A stretch of DNA of 64,000 nucleotides from CAUYUA01 sp963575675 (GTDB taxonomy: Bacteria; Pseudomonadota; Alphaproteobacteria; Azospirillales; Azospirillaceae). The stretch's first letter is position 1; the number at the start of each line of letters is the position of its first letter. Position numbers and translations under genes: made by a program. The stretch covers positions 1 to 64,000 of the forward strand of contig CAUYUA010000033.1 in the NCBI GenBank assembly GCA_963575675.1. Direction: 5' to 3'. The notes below the pieces were generated by a model. It was not told the origin of the DNA. It did not search any database and worked only from the letters and a program-made list of their open reading frames with translations. Shown piece after piece: positions 26,004-34,238 of the stretch.

Positions 26004-26795
26004 TTATTGGGCCAACAGCGTTTTTACGGCTGCGGCGACGTCTGGTTGGCGCATAAATGATTCGCCTATCAGGAAACAGCGGGCGCCGACTTTCGCCATG
26101 CGCGCCAAGTCGTCTGACGTGCGCAATCCGCTTTCGCTGACCAGAAGTCGATTTGGCGGCGCAAACGGCGCTAAAGTCTCTGTGGTGTGCAAATCCACAT
26201 GAAGCGTTTTTAAATTACGGTTATTTATGCCGATCAAATTTGATGGCAGCTCCAAAGCCCGATCCAGTTCCGGCCGGTCGTGAACTTCGATTAAAACGTC
26301 CATGCCGTAGCTGTGCGCGGCGTCAAGAAGCTCCTGTGCTTGAGAGTCGTCCAAAGCCGCCATAATCAACAGAACGCAATCAGCTCCTAAAGCGCGCGCC
26401 TCGGCGATTTGGTACGGTCTTAGCATGAAATCCTTGCGCAACACAGGCAGAGCGCATGCTGCGCGCGCATTTATTAGGTCGATGTCTTGGCCTTTGAAGT
26501 ATGGCTGATCGGTGAGGACAGAGAGACACGCGGCGCCGCCGTCTTGATAAGCGCGAGCCAGAGCGGGCGGGTCGAAATCGGGACGGATTTCACCCTGACT
26601 GGGCGAGGCGCGTTTGATTTCGGCGATTAGGCCGTAGCGCTGTTGCTTAACGGCTTTGCGCAGCGCGTTTTCGAAGCCGCGAACAGGTGAGGCGGCTCGT
26701 GCGGCGCGGTCGACGTCGGCAAACGGAGCAACTGCTTTGCGTGCGGCGATATGGGCGCGTTTGTCGGCGCAGATGCGGGCAAGAACTTCGCTCAT
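26004..26795 (-). CDS. trpC: Indole-3-glycerol phosphate synthase
   Basis: A 263-residue TIM-barrel enzyme converting carboxyphenylamino-deoxyribulose phosphate to indole-3-glycerol phosphate in tryptophan synthesis. Diagnostic motifs are IAEIKRASPSQGEI (catalytic Lys), SVLTDQPYFKG, LPVLRKDFMLRPYQIAEARA (second Lys), IEVHDRPELDRAL, IGINNRNLKTL and LLVSESGLRTSDDLA. Length is standard and it is not fused to trpF. Start and upstream trpD stop overlap as ATGA, so trpG-trpD-trpC is a translationally coupled operon. Confidence 0.96.
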   Translation of the reverse strand: MSEVLARICADKRAHIAARKAVAPFADVDRAARAASPVRGFENALRKAVKQQRYGLIAEIKRASPSQGEIRPDFDPPALARAYQDGGAACLSVLTDQPYFKGQDIDLINARAACALPVLRKDFMLRPYQIAEARALGADCVLLIMAALDDSQAQELLDAAHSYGMDVLIEVHDRPELDRALELPSNLIGINNRNLKTLHVDLHTTETLAPFAPPNRLLVSESGLRTSDDLARMAKVGARCFLIGESFMRQPDVAAAVKTLLAQ

Positions 26796-27835
26796 GAGAT
26801 TGTCTTGGGAGCTGACTTGGTGATTCGAACAACGTCTTCAAGAACGCGCCGAGCGGCGCCGTCATCAATTGCGTGGCGCGCGGCTTCGATTCCGGCGGAC
26901 AAATGTTCGACGCGGTCGGCGACGAGTAGAGCGGCGGCGCTGTTGATTAAGACGATGTCGCGGTAAGGGGTGTGCGCTCCGTTGAGCAAAGCGCGTAAAG
27001 CGACGGCGTTCTCTTCGGCTGTTCCGCCTTTCAGGTCGCGGGGATGGGCTCGGAACAGACCGGCTTCTTCGGGGCGAATGTCGAAGCTGGTGACGACGCC
27101 GTTTTTGAGTTGAGCGACGTGAGTGGGGCCCGTGGTGGTGATTTCGTCCAGCCCGTCGGAGCCATGGACCACCCAGGCGGCTTCAGACCCGAGTCGGTGG
27201 AGCGTTAGGGCGAGCGGTTCGACCCATTGTCGAGAGAATACGCCAAGCAATTGGCGTTTGGCTTTGGCGGGGTTGGAGAGCGGGCCCATAAGATTAAAAA
27301 TGGTGCGGGTTCCCAGCTCCATGCGGGCGGGACCGACGTTGCGCATGGCGGTGTGGTGTCGGGGAGCCATAAGGAAACAGAATCCGGTTTTCCAGAGGCA
27401 TTCCTGCACCAAAGCCATGTCGCATTCGATATTGACGCCCAGTGCGGCGAGGACGTCGGCCGCTCCGGAGCGCGACGACATGGCTCGATTGCCGTGTTTG
27501 GCCACCGGCACGCCGCACGCAGCCACCACCAGAGCGGCGGCGGTCGAAATATTGTAGGTGCCGGAGCCGTCTCCGCCGGTGCCGCAAGTGTCGATGGCGC
27601 CTGGTGGAGCCTCGATGGTCACGGCTTTGGAGCGCATGACGCGAGCAGCTCCGCTGAGTTCATCGATTGTTTCACCGCGCACGCGGAGCGCCATAAGAAA
27701 CCCGCCGATCTGCGCGGGCGTGGCGTTTCCCGACATCAGAATGTCGAAGGCGACTCCGGCTTCACTCTCGTTTAGACTGTCGCCACCTGCGACTCGGGCG
27801 AGAATCGCTTTCATTTCGGTGAGAGCGTGGCTCAT
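26792..27835 (-). CDS. trpD: Anthranilate phosphoribosyltransferase
   Basis: A 347-residue enzyme joining anthranilate to PRPP. It shows the PRPP-binding loop DTCGTGGDGSGTYNIST (about residues 80-96), KHGNRAMSSRSGAADVLAAL, FLMAPRHHTAMRNVGPAR, RTIFNLMGPLSNPA and VVHGSDGLDEITT. Length and order match the stand-alone TrpD family. It overlaps trpG upstream and trpC downstream, each by the four bases ATGA. Confidence 0.96.
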   Translation of the reverse strand: MSHALTEMKAILARVAGGDSLNESEAGVAFDILMSGNATPAQIGGFLMALRVRGETIDELSGAARVMRSKAVTIEAPPGAIDTCGTGGDGSGTYNISTAAALVVAACGVPVAKHGNRAMSSRSGAADVLAALGVNIECDMALVQECLWKTGFCFLMAPRHHTAMRNVGPARMELGTRTIFNLMGPLSNPAKAKRQLLGVFSRQWVEPLALTLHRLGSEAAWVVHGSDGLDEITTTGPTHVAQLKNGVVTSFDIRPEEAGLFRAHPRDLKGGTAEENAVALRALLNGAHTPYRDIVLINSAAALLVADRVEHLSAGIEAARHAIDDGAARRVLEDVVRITKSAPKTIS

Positions 27836-28425
27836 GCCGCAGCAGCCTCCGAAGCGTGGGTGAGATCAAGGAAGTTTTTCAACAGAGCGTGACCGTGTTG
27901 GGACGCAATGCTTTCCGGGTGGAATTGCACGCCGTGGATCGGCAACGTGCGATGCCGCAGCGCCATGATCAAGCCGTCGTCGGTTTCGGCGATCGAGAGT
28001 AGGCAATTCGGCAGAGTGGCGCGTTCAACGATCAGAGAATGGTAGCGTGTGGCCATAAAAGGCGTGGGAAGACCGCGCGCGACGCCTTCTCCGTGGTGAT
28101 GAATGGCGCTGATTTTTCCGTGCATCGGCGTGGGAGCGCGCAGAACTCGACCTCCGAAAGCCTGGCCGATGGCTTGATGGCCAAGGCAGACTCCGAACAA
28201 AGGGAGCTTTTGCGCGGCGGCGGCGGCGATCAGATCTAGGCAGATTCCGGCGCGATCCGGGTCGCAAGGGCCCGGAGACAGGACGATTCCATCCGGTTTC
28301 AGAGCCATGGCTTCAGCGACAGTCAAGACGTCGTTGCGTCGCACTACGATGTCCGCCCCGAGTTCGCCTAAAAAATGGACCAAATTGTAAGTAAAACTGT
28401 CGTAGTTATCGATGAGCAAAATCAT
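27832..28425 (-). CDS. trpG: Anthranilate synthase glutamine amidotransferase subunit
   Basis: A 197-residue class I glutamine amidotransferase that supplies ammonia to TrpE. It starts MILLIDNYDSFTYNLVHFLG and shows GIVLSPGPCDPDRAG. The nucleophile Cys is in LFGVCLGHQAIGQAFGG and the catalytic His-Glu in GVQFHPESI. I choose the ATG at 28425 because it matches the family N-terminus; the frame is open nine codons further. It could also serve as PabA, but the trpDC context favours tryptophan. The catalytic subunit TrpE is not in this window. The operon is trpG-trpD-trpC. Confidence 0.94.
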   Translation of the reverse strand: MILLIDNYDSFTYNLVHFLGELGADIVVRRNDVLTVAEAMALKPDGIVLSPGPCDPDRAGICLDLIAAAAAQKLPLFGVCLGHQAIGQAFGGRVLRAPTPMHGKISAIHHHGEGVARGLPTPFMATRYHSLIVERATLPNCLLSIAETDDGLIMALRHRTLPIHGVQFHPESIASQHGHALLKNFLDLTHASEAAAA

Positions 28426-28502
28426 GGCGGCCGCATCGTGAAAGAATCGCATCTTCCGGCCATCCTACAGTGCGAAGGCGCAAAACTCCAGAGCCAAGCA
28501 CA

Positions 28503-28528
28503 AAAAAAACGGGGTCTCTAGGACCCCG
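28503..28528 (-). terminator. Terminator of the repeat-protein gene
   Basis: On the minus strand CGGGGTC-CTAGA-GACCCCG is followed directly by TTTTTTTTG, a classic intrinsic terminator. It lies 53 bp beyond the stop at 28581 and before the trp operon start. Confidence 0.88.
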
Positions 28529-28580
28529 ATGATCGCACTCGGAATTCGTCCGGCGACGTGGAAAATATAATCAGACGGGA

Positions 28581-29417
28581 TTAAAGGTTGAACGGATTGC
28601 CGGGAACAACGTTTCCGACGCCGTCGTTTTCACCTTGGTCATTCACCCAGGTTACGGTCGATCCGTTCAGGATGACTTGCCAGCAGTGCATCTCGCCGTC
28701 GGCAATGGTGCAGAGGCGATTGTTCTGGAACGACCACGCGCCTTTGACCGTTCCTTCGGTGGACATCTCAACATAGCGTCCGTCTGGCGCAAAGAACTCG
28801 GTGTAGAGTTGTCCGCCCATATTGGCGGTGACGGTGTTGCCAATCATCGCCGCGCGGATTTGAGCTTCTGTGGCCGGCGTGGCCGCAGGAGCGGAGACGG
28901 TTGGAGCCGCCGCCGTCGGAGCGGACGTGGCCGCAGGAGCGGAGACGGTTGGAGCCGCCGCCGTCGGAGCGGACGTGGCCGCAGGAGCGGAGACGGTTGG
29001 AGCCGCCGCCGTCGGAGCGGACGTGGCCGCAGGAGCGGAGACGGTTGGAGCCGCCGCCGTCGGAGCGGACGTGGCCGCAGGAGCGGAGACGGTTGGAGCC
29101 GCCGCCGTCGGAGCGGACGTGGCCGCAGGAGCGGAGATGGTTGGAGCCGCCGCCGTCGGAGCGGACGTGGTCGCAGGAGCGGAGACGGTTGGAGCCGCCG
29201 CTGTCGGAGCGGACGTGGCCGCAGGAGCGGAGATCGTCGGCGTCTCCGTCGTCGGAGCGGATGTCGTGGCTGCTGCGGAAGAGGATGCCGTCGGGGCGGC
29301 GCTCTGAGTCGTTGTAGCGTTCGGAGTCGCCGCGTTCGGCGCTGGGTCGGCGGCGAACGTCAAAGCCGGGGCCAAGAGCAAAGCGCAGGCGGAAACGAAG
29401 GCAAACATTTTATTCAT
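28581..29417 (-). CDS. Exported protein with 16-residue tandem repeats and small C-terminal domain
   Basis: A 278-residue protein of unknown function. A Sec signal peptide (MNKMFAFVSACALLLAPALT, then FAADP) precedes a Thr/Ala/Ser-rich stretch. Next come seven copies of a 16-residue repeat (SAPAATSAPTAAAPTV and close variants) over residues about 65-180. Last is a folded domain of about 95 residues: IRAAMIGNTVTANMGGQ, LYTEFFAPDGRYVEM, VKGAWSFQNNRLC, GEMHCWQVILNG, TVTWVNDQGE. That domain resembles small alphaproteobacterial periplasmic proteins; two Cys could form a disulfide. The repeats look like a flexible spacer or wall-spanning linker. I use the ATG at 29417, with GGAG nine bases upstream and a proper signal peptide. 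The opposite strand is also open across the repeats, an artefact of the GC-rich unit. Confidence 0.8.
   Translation of the reverse strand: MNKMFAFVSACALLLAPALTFAADPAPNAATPNATTTQSAAPTASSSAAATTSAPTTETPTISAPAATSAPTAAAPTVSAPATTSAPTAAAPTISAPAATSAPTAAAPTVSAPAATSAPTAAAPTVSAPAATSAPTAAAPTVSAPAATSAPTAAAPTVSAPAATSAPTAAAPTVSAPAATPATEAQIRAAMIGNTVTANMGGQLYTEFFAPDGRYVEMSTEGTVKGAWSFQNNRLCTIADGEMHCWQVILNGSTVTWVNDQGENDGVGNVVPGNPFNL
28885..29220. repeat. 48-bp tandem repeat, seven units, inside the exported protein gene
   Basis: The motif GCAGGAGCGGAGA recurs every 48 bases (28885, 28933, 28981, 29029, 29077, 29125, 29173, with a diverged eighth start at 29221). The units are almost identical at DNA level, including synonymous positions, which indicates recent expansion. 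Copy number should be variable between strains. Confidence 0.93.
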
Positions 29418-29932
29418 ATGGACAGACTCCGTAGTAAAATGACGCATGTTTGTGTGGAATAACACCGTGAGCAGAAGAGGTTTGTTTTTCTCGGCGTCTT
29501 TCTCGTTATTCTTTTAACAGGTTGTTTTCATGGTTTTTCATAGGAAAGGCGCAGATACTTCGGCTTTTGAAAGAAGCGCCTCACCACGCGATCTTCAGCG
29601 TGAGCGCGGCCGCTTCAGCATTATAGATAAGGAGGATAGACCCCGTTCGCCAGAGGCAACGGAAATTATTCTGATTGAGATGTTGGTTTCCTTCATTTTT
29701 CTGATCTGGCGTTTTTCTGATTTGTTTTTTTGTGCGGCGTCAGTCAGACGTTTTGAGAGTAACTCTGGCTATGTTGGAAAGAATCCTGTATGGGAAACCA
29801 ACAAGAGACGCTTTTGGGAAATGTTCCTCGTTAGGGAAATGTTCCGGCGGGGCGCCGTCGAGCGCTTTCCAAGAGCTGGTCGTTGTAGCGTCGTCAAGCG
29901 TTGTGGATCAAACGTTGTGGGTCGCAGAAACT
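29418..29932. other. Intergenic region upstream of leuD
   Basis: About 515 bp between divergent genes. The leuD frame itself stays open for about 67 codons upstream of its family start, but that stretch has no LeuD similarity. GGGAAATGTTCC-type stretches occur at 29815-29850 (twice). No leader peptide, T-box or tRNA was recognised. Confidence 0.4.
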
Positions 29933-30544
29933 ATGGATAAGTTTACGGTGCTGACGGGTGTCGCCGCCCCTCTGAGAATGATCAACGTCGATACCGATAT
30001 GATTATTCCAAAACAATTTCTGAAAACAATCAAGCGAACCGGTCTGGGCCGTAATCTCTTCGACGAATTGCGTTACGAGCCTGATGGTCGTGAGCGTCCG
30101 GATTTTGTTCTTAATCGGCCCCCCTATCGCAACGCGAGTGTTTTGATCGCCGGTGATAACTTCGGTTGCGGGTCGTCGCGTGAGCACGCTCCGTGGGCTT
30201 TGTTGGATTTTGGCGTTCGCGCCATTATTGCGCCTTCATTCGCCGACATCTTCTTTAATAATTGTTTCAAAAATGGAATTTTGCCGATCGTTCTTCCGCA
30301 GGATCAAGTTGATCTCTTGATGAAGGATGCAGAGAACGGAGCAAACGCCGTTTTCTCAATCGATTTGGAAAAACAAGAAATTTCTCGACCCGACGGTGGG
30401 AAGGTTGCTTTCAATGTTGATCCCTTCCGCAAACATTGTTTGTTGTGCGGATTGGACGACATAGGTCTCACCTTGCAGCATGTCGCGAAGATTGATGCGT
30501 TCGAAACGTCGCAGAAGTCTACGCAGCCGTGGTTGTGGGCGTGA
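29933..30544 (+). CDS. leuD: 3-isopropylmalate dehydratase small subunit
   Basis: A 203-residue swivel-domain subunit of isopropylmalate isomerase, which converts 2- to 3-isopropylmalate in leucine synthesis together with the Fe-S subunit LeuC. It shows MDKFTVLTGVAAPLRMINVD, TDMIIPKQFLKTI, NFGCGSSREHAPWALLDFGV (the substrate-contacting loop), APSFADIFFNNCFKNGILP and the C-terminal LCGLDDIGLTLQH. I take the ATG at 29933, where family similarity begins. leuC, the usual partner just upstream, is absent here. leuB follows 61 bp downstream in the same direction. Confidence 0.95.
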   Translation: MDKFTVLTGVAAPLRMINVDTDMIIPKQFLKTIKRTGLGRNLFDELRYEPDGRERPDFVLNRPPYRNASVLIAGDNFGCGSSREHAPWALLDFGVRAIIAPSFADIFFNNCFKNGILPIVLPQDQVDLLMKDAENGANAVFSIDLEKQEISRPDGGKVAFNVDPFRKHCLLCGLDDIGLTLQHVAKIDAFETSQKSTQPWLWA

Positions 30545-30605
30545 TTGTCAGGCTTCGCTCGAACTTTCTTCGTTGTGGATTTTAGATTTTTGGAGAGTGT
30601 TTCTT

Positions 30606-31718
30606 ATGTCCGCCAATAAAAAGCTGTTGCTGTTGCCGGGAGACGGGATTGGGCCGGAGGTGATGCGCCAAGTGCGGCGTGTGATCGATTGGATGGCGCG
30701 TCGACGTGGAATTGTCTTCGAGGTGCGGGAAGGTTTGGTCGGCGGCGCCTCGATTGACGCCAACGGCGTTCCGTTAACGGACGCCGTTTTGGCCGAAGCC
30801 AAAGATTCGGATGCCGTTATGTTGGGCGCCGTTGGCGGGCCCAAATGGGACAATGTCCCTTTCGAGATACGTCCAGAGGCCGGGTTGTTGCGTTTGCGAA
30901 AAGATTTGGAGTTGTTCGCAAATTTGCGTCCGGCGGTTGTCTTAGATCCGTTGATTGATGCTTCTACGCTGAAGGCCGATGTTGTGCGCGGTCTCGACAT
31001 CATGATCGTTCGCGAGTTGACCGGCGGCGTTTACTTCGGCGAGCCGCGCGGCATTAAAGAAATCTCCAAAGACGTTCGGCAGGGGCTCAACACTCAAGTT
31101 TACACCACGCCGGAAATCCGTCGCGTCGCCAAGGTGGCGTTCGAGTTGGCTCGCAAGCGCGGCAAGCGGCTTTGTTCGGTGGAGAAAGCCAACGTCATGG
31201 AATCCGGTCGCTTGTGGCGGGAGGAAGTGACTAAGCTCCATCAGGAAGAGTTCACCGATATTGAATTGTCGCATATGTACGCCGATAATTGTGCGATGCA
31301 GCTTGTCCGTAATCCGCGTCAATTCGATGTGGTGGTGACGGATAATTTGTTTGGCGACATTTTGTCGGATGAGGCGGCGATGTTGACCGGCTCGTTGGGG
31401 ATGTTGCCGTCGGCGTCGTTGGGTGAGCAGGATAGTGAAGGGCGGCGCCGTGCGTTGTATGAGCCGGTGCATGGTTCGGCGCCGGATATTGCGGGCAAGG
31501 ATATTGCCAATCCGATTGCGACGTTGAGCAGCTTCACGATGATGTTGCGGTATTCGTTTGATTTGGAGGTTGAGGCGGAGCGGATTGATAAGGCGATTTT
31601 GGCGGTTTTGAATGGCGGAATGCGCACCGCTGATATTATGGCGACTGGAATGGCGCGTTGCTCGACGACGGTCATGGGCGATTCGATCTTACGGGCGTTG
31701 GACAAATCTCTTGCGTAA
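30606..31718 (+). CDS. leuB: 3-isopropylmalate dehydrogenase
   Basis: A 370-residue NAD-dependent dehydrogenase that oxidises and decarboxylates 3-isopropylmalate. It shows LLLLPGDGIGPEVMRQVRRV, the substrate-binding FANLRPAVV, IVRELTGGVYFGEPRG, SVEKANVMESGRLWREEV, VVTDNLFGDILSDEAAML and YEPVHGSAPDIAGKDIANPI. The start at 30606 has GGAGAG nine bases upstream; the frame is open further, overlapping leuD, but without similarity. It probably forms an operon with leuD and ends at a repeat-family hairpin. Confidence 0.96.
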   Translation: MSANKKLLLLPGDGIGPEVMRQVRRVIDWMARRRGIVFEVREGLVGGASIDANGVPLTDAVLAEAKDSDAVMLGAVGGPKWDNVPFEIRPEAGLLRLRKDLELFANLRPAVVLDPLIDASTLKADVVRGLDIMIVRELTGGVYFGEPRGIKEISKDVRQGLNTQVYTTPEIRRVAKVAFELARKRGKRLCSVEKANVMESGRLWREEVTKLHQEEFTDIELSHMYADNCAMQLVRNPRQFDVVVTDNLFGDILSDEAAMLTGSLGMLPSASLGEQDSEGRRRALYEPVHGSAPDIAGKDIANPIATLSSFTMMLRYSFDLEVEAERIDKAILAVLNGGMRTADIMATGMARCSTTVMGDSILRALDKSLA

Positions 31719-31738
31719 GATGATTATGTAAAATCGAG

Positions 31739-31767
31739 AGGGTCCAGGGGTTGTGTTGCTGGACCCT
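31739..31767. terminator. Bidirectional repeat-family terminator after leuB
   Basis: AGGGTCCAGGGGTTGTGTTG followed by CTGGACCCT gives an eight- to nine-bp stem, then TTATTAAT. It sits between the convergent ends of leuB (31718) and the degenerate ABC ATPase gene (31793) and belongs to the CCAGGGACTGTGTTCCTGG family. Confidence 0.65.
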
Positions 31768-31792
31768 TATTAATGGAGTTTGCGTGTTTTTT

Positions 31793-32905
31793 CTAGTGCG
31801 GCCCTAAGCGCACGCCACTCTGTCCATCGAACAAATGGATCAATTCCGACGGAAACATTACATAAATCGTGTCGTTTTCTTGAACTCTCGTCGCCTCCTG
31901 CGTCCGAATCAGCAAAGTTTCTCCATGCGCCGCCGGTAATCGCGCATGAACCAGGCTTTCAACTCCCAAACGCTCAATCCACTCCACCTTCAGCGTCAAC
32001 GCAGGCGGCTCAGGGCTTTCAACCAAACGCACATGCTCAGGTCGAATTCCTAAAATCAATGCTCGTTCCGCCAACGTCGACATCGGCGAAGCAAGCGCCG
32101 TCATCTGTCCTCCCGCCAGCTCCACAAGAATCCCGGCGTTATCCATTCGGATCGTGAAGAAATTCATCGTCGGAAATCCTACGGCCTTTGCGACGTTCAA
32201 TGTCGCCGGACGTCGGTAAATCTCCAACGGCGGAGCGATCTGTTCGATTGCGCCGTTGCGTAGCACCGCCAAACGATTCGCCAGCGCCATTGCTTCTTCG
32301 ACGTCGTTTGTCGCGTAAAGAGTTGCTGATCCTAGACGACTCCATAAATTCCGAATCATCGATCGAAGTTCGCTGCGCTCGTGCTGCGATAACCCTGTCA
32401 GCGGGCGGTCCAAAAGATAAACCGCTGGGTCTCGGACAACAGCGCGCGCAATTGCCGCTCTCTGTCGAAGCGCCGGAGTCAACGTCGTCGCGCGTTCACG
32501 CAATGCGCCTTCCAATTTCAAGAACTCAGCGGTTAGGCTGATTCGATCATCGATCTCCGCACGTGGAACGTGACGGAGCTTTAAGCCATACGAGAGATTC
32601 TCTTGCACCGTCATTTGAGGATAAAGCGCGCCGGAGGCGAAAACCATGGCGAGGTCTCGGGCGGCTGGAGGGCGTCGGATCACCGATTCTCCTTCGATCA
32701 AAACATCGCCTTTGGTGGGCTCCAGACCGGCGATCAGGCGTAGAACGGTTGGCCCTTCGTCGCCCATCAGCGCGACGAATTCGCCTTCATCGACGGCTAG
32801 ATTCAGCTCTTGAACGATTCCATGCCCCGCGCCGGGCTGCGAATTGGATGAGGGGCGGCGGCGGCGGGAAACGGAGCTGAGGCGCCGCAGTTCAAGAACG
32901 GTCAT
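31793..32905 (-). CDS. UgpC-like ABC protein lacking all ATPase motifs
   Basis: A 370-residue protein that aligns along its length with sugar/glycerol-phosphate import ATPases (MalK/UgpC), including the C-terminal OB/TOBE region (LGIRPEHVRLVE). However, every catalytic element is gone. Where UgpC has GPSGCGKSTTLR, this has GDEGPTVLR, so Walker A is shortened and has no Lys. The Q-loop VFQ is VFASG. LSGGQRQR is LTPALRQR. Walker B FLFDEP is YLLDRP, with Arg for the catalytic Glu. The D-loop is TGLS, and the switch YVTHD is YATND. The frame is uninterrupted. It overlaps the upstream permease gene by 14 bp. The start at 32905 has GGAGAG upstream. It cannot be a normal ATP hydrolase; it is either a relic or a repurposed scaffold. 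Confidence 0.85.
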   Translation of the reverse strand: MTVLELRRLSSVSRRRRPSSNSQPGAGHGIVQELNLAVDEGEFVALMGDEGPTVLRLIAGLEPTKGDVLIEGESVIRRPPAARDLAMVFASGALYPQMTVQENLSYGLKLRHVPRAEIDDRISLTAEFLKLEGALRERATTLTPALRQRAAIARAVVRDPAVYLLDRPLTGLSQHERSELRSMIRNLWSRLGSATLYATNDVEEAMALANRLAVLRNGAIEQIAPPLEIYRRPATLNVAKAVGFPTMNFFTIRMDNAGILVELAGGQMTALASPMSTLAERALILGIRPEHVRLVESPEPPALTLKVEWIERLGVESLVHARLPAAHGETLLIRTQEATRVQENDTIYVMFPSELIHLFDGQSGVRLGPH

Positions 32906-33857
32906 TGCAGTTCTCTCCGGCAAGACGAGCCCAAGGGGGCGTGAGGAGGCGCGTAAGCAAGCGCAGAGCGGGCCGTTGGACGCAGAGCCACATCAAGACC
33001 GGCGGAATCAGGGACAATAGGGCGGCCATAAAAATTAGAGGCCAGCTTCCCGAGGTGACGGAGAGAGCCCCGGCGTGATGGGCGGCGGCGGTGAGCGCGG
33101 GCAAGGCGGCGACGGCGGTGGTTTGGGACGGCGCGAGCAGAATTGGCCAAAGATATTGGTTCCATGCGCAGACGAAATGGACGGCGAAAAGAACGCCGAT
33201 GGCTCCTTGGCTGGTGGGTAGGAGAATTTCGCGCCAAATGCACAGAGGCCCGGCGCCGTCTAGTTGTGCGGCGAGGAAAGTTTCTGATGTGCGCTCTATG
33301 AATAATCTGCGCAAAATCAAGAGCGTTGCGGCGGACTCTATCAGGGGAGCGATCAAGGCGATGGTTCCGCCTCCGAGGTCGACGAGTCCGATTTGAAGAA
33401 ACCAGGCGCGCGAGGGCGCCAAACGGGTTTCGATCGGCAGAATCAGCGGAAGCGTCAATGTGACGGCGATGATTGGCCGAAAGGGAAAACGAAAACAGGT
33501 GAGGGCGAAGACCGCGAGCGTCGCCAAGAGAGTCCGGCAGACGGCGATGGCTAGGGCTGCGGCGAGGCCGACGACGTAGAGGCGATTGATGGACGCCTGG
33601 GTCATGTTGGCGAGCAAAGAGATAAGAGTGCGCCAGAAAATCGTAGTGTTGAGCAGCAGCGTTTGAGGAAGAGGCGAGAGGTCTGCCCCGTTGGGAGGCC
33701 AGGCGCGTAGAGTGGCGATGTCTGGCCAGGGAAGGGGGTGTAGGGGTTCGGCAAGGCTGGGAGCTGCGCCGATTGCCGCGATGAGTGCAGACGCCCAGAA
33801 TGGAGAGGTCATGATCAGAGCGGCCAAGGCCAGAGCGACATGGCGAAACACTGTCAT
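32892..33857 (-). CDS. UgpE/MalG-like ABC permease
   Basis: A 321-residue inner-membrane permease with about six hydrophobic segments. It has a recognisable EAA loop, AAQLDGAGPLCIWREILLP (about residues 200-220), followed by FVCAWNQYLWPILLA, which matches the C-terminal part of MalG/UgpE-type import permeases. The EAA loop is the docking site for the ATPase. The start at 33857 has AAGGA nine bases upstream; the frame continues 23 codons further without hydrophobic content. The usual partners, a second permease (UgpA) and a binding protein (UgpB), are missing. The only ATPase beside it has lost its catalytic residues, so this is half of an import system at best. Confidence 0.8.
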   Translation of the reverse strand: MTVFRHVALALAALIMTSPFWASALIAAIGAAPSLAEPLHPLPWPDIATLRAWPPNGADLSPLPQTLLLNTTIFWRTLISLLANMTQASINRLYVVGLAAALAIAVCRTLLATLAVFALTCFRFPFRPIIAVTLTLPLILPIETRLAPSRAWFLQIGLVDLGGGTIALIAPLIESAATLLILRRLFIERTSETFLAAQLDGAGPLCIWREILLPTSQGAIGVLFAVHFVCAWNQYLWPILLAPSQTTAVAALPALTAAAHHAGALSVTSGSWPLIFMAALLSLIPPVLMWLCVQRPALRLLTRLLTPPWARLAGENCNDRS

Positions 33858-33965
33858 GGCGGAGAGTCCTTTGTGGCGGGCGGCGAGGCGACGTCTATTT
33901 TTTAGAGGATTTGTTTCGTGCGTCAAAGGTCTGTTTCAAAGAGGCGTTGCATTATAAAAATTAAA

Positions 33966-33993
33966 CGGGTCCAGGAACTGTGTTCCTGGCCCG
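33966..33993. repeat. Single repeat-family hairpin in a divergent intergenic region
   Basis: CGGGTCCAGGAACTGTGTTC followed by CTGGCCCG makes an imperfect stem of about 11 bp. Unlike the other single hairpins it lies upstream of two divergent genes (33858-34238 gap), so it is not positioned as a terminator for either. Nothing else was recognised in that gap. Confidence 0.65.
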
Positions 33994-34238
33994 ATCTCAT
34001 TGCGGTTGTCTCATTGCGGTTGGTTTGCGGTTGGTCGAGTTGGGGGCGGCTCGCTTGCTGTGGTGTTGTTATTTTATCACTAAAACCAACGGATGTGTCT
34101 TTTGTGTTGTTTGCGTGTCTTTTTGATGGTGCGCAAGGCGGATAGAAATTGTATGCTCCTTCTTAGATATTGAAGGTGTGGCTGCGGCCTGCCTGGTTCG
34201 AGTCATCAAGAATTTTCTGTGAATTGGAGCGGCGTGTC

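Noticed and set aside
28885..29220. Regular direct repeats that could suggest a CRISPR array
   Set aside because: Units are contiguous with no variable spacers and lie inside a protein-coding frame in multiples of three.
28635..29462. Long open frames on the plus strand across the 48-bp repeat (Arg/Gly/Ser-rich and Ala/Gly/Val-rich)
   Set aside because: They are created by the GC-rich 48-bp unit, which has no stop codon in any frame. Only the minus-strand frame has a signal peptide, ribosome-binding site and a conserved C-terminal domain.
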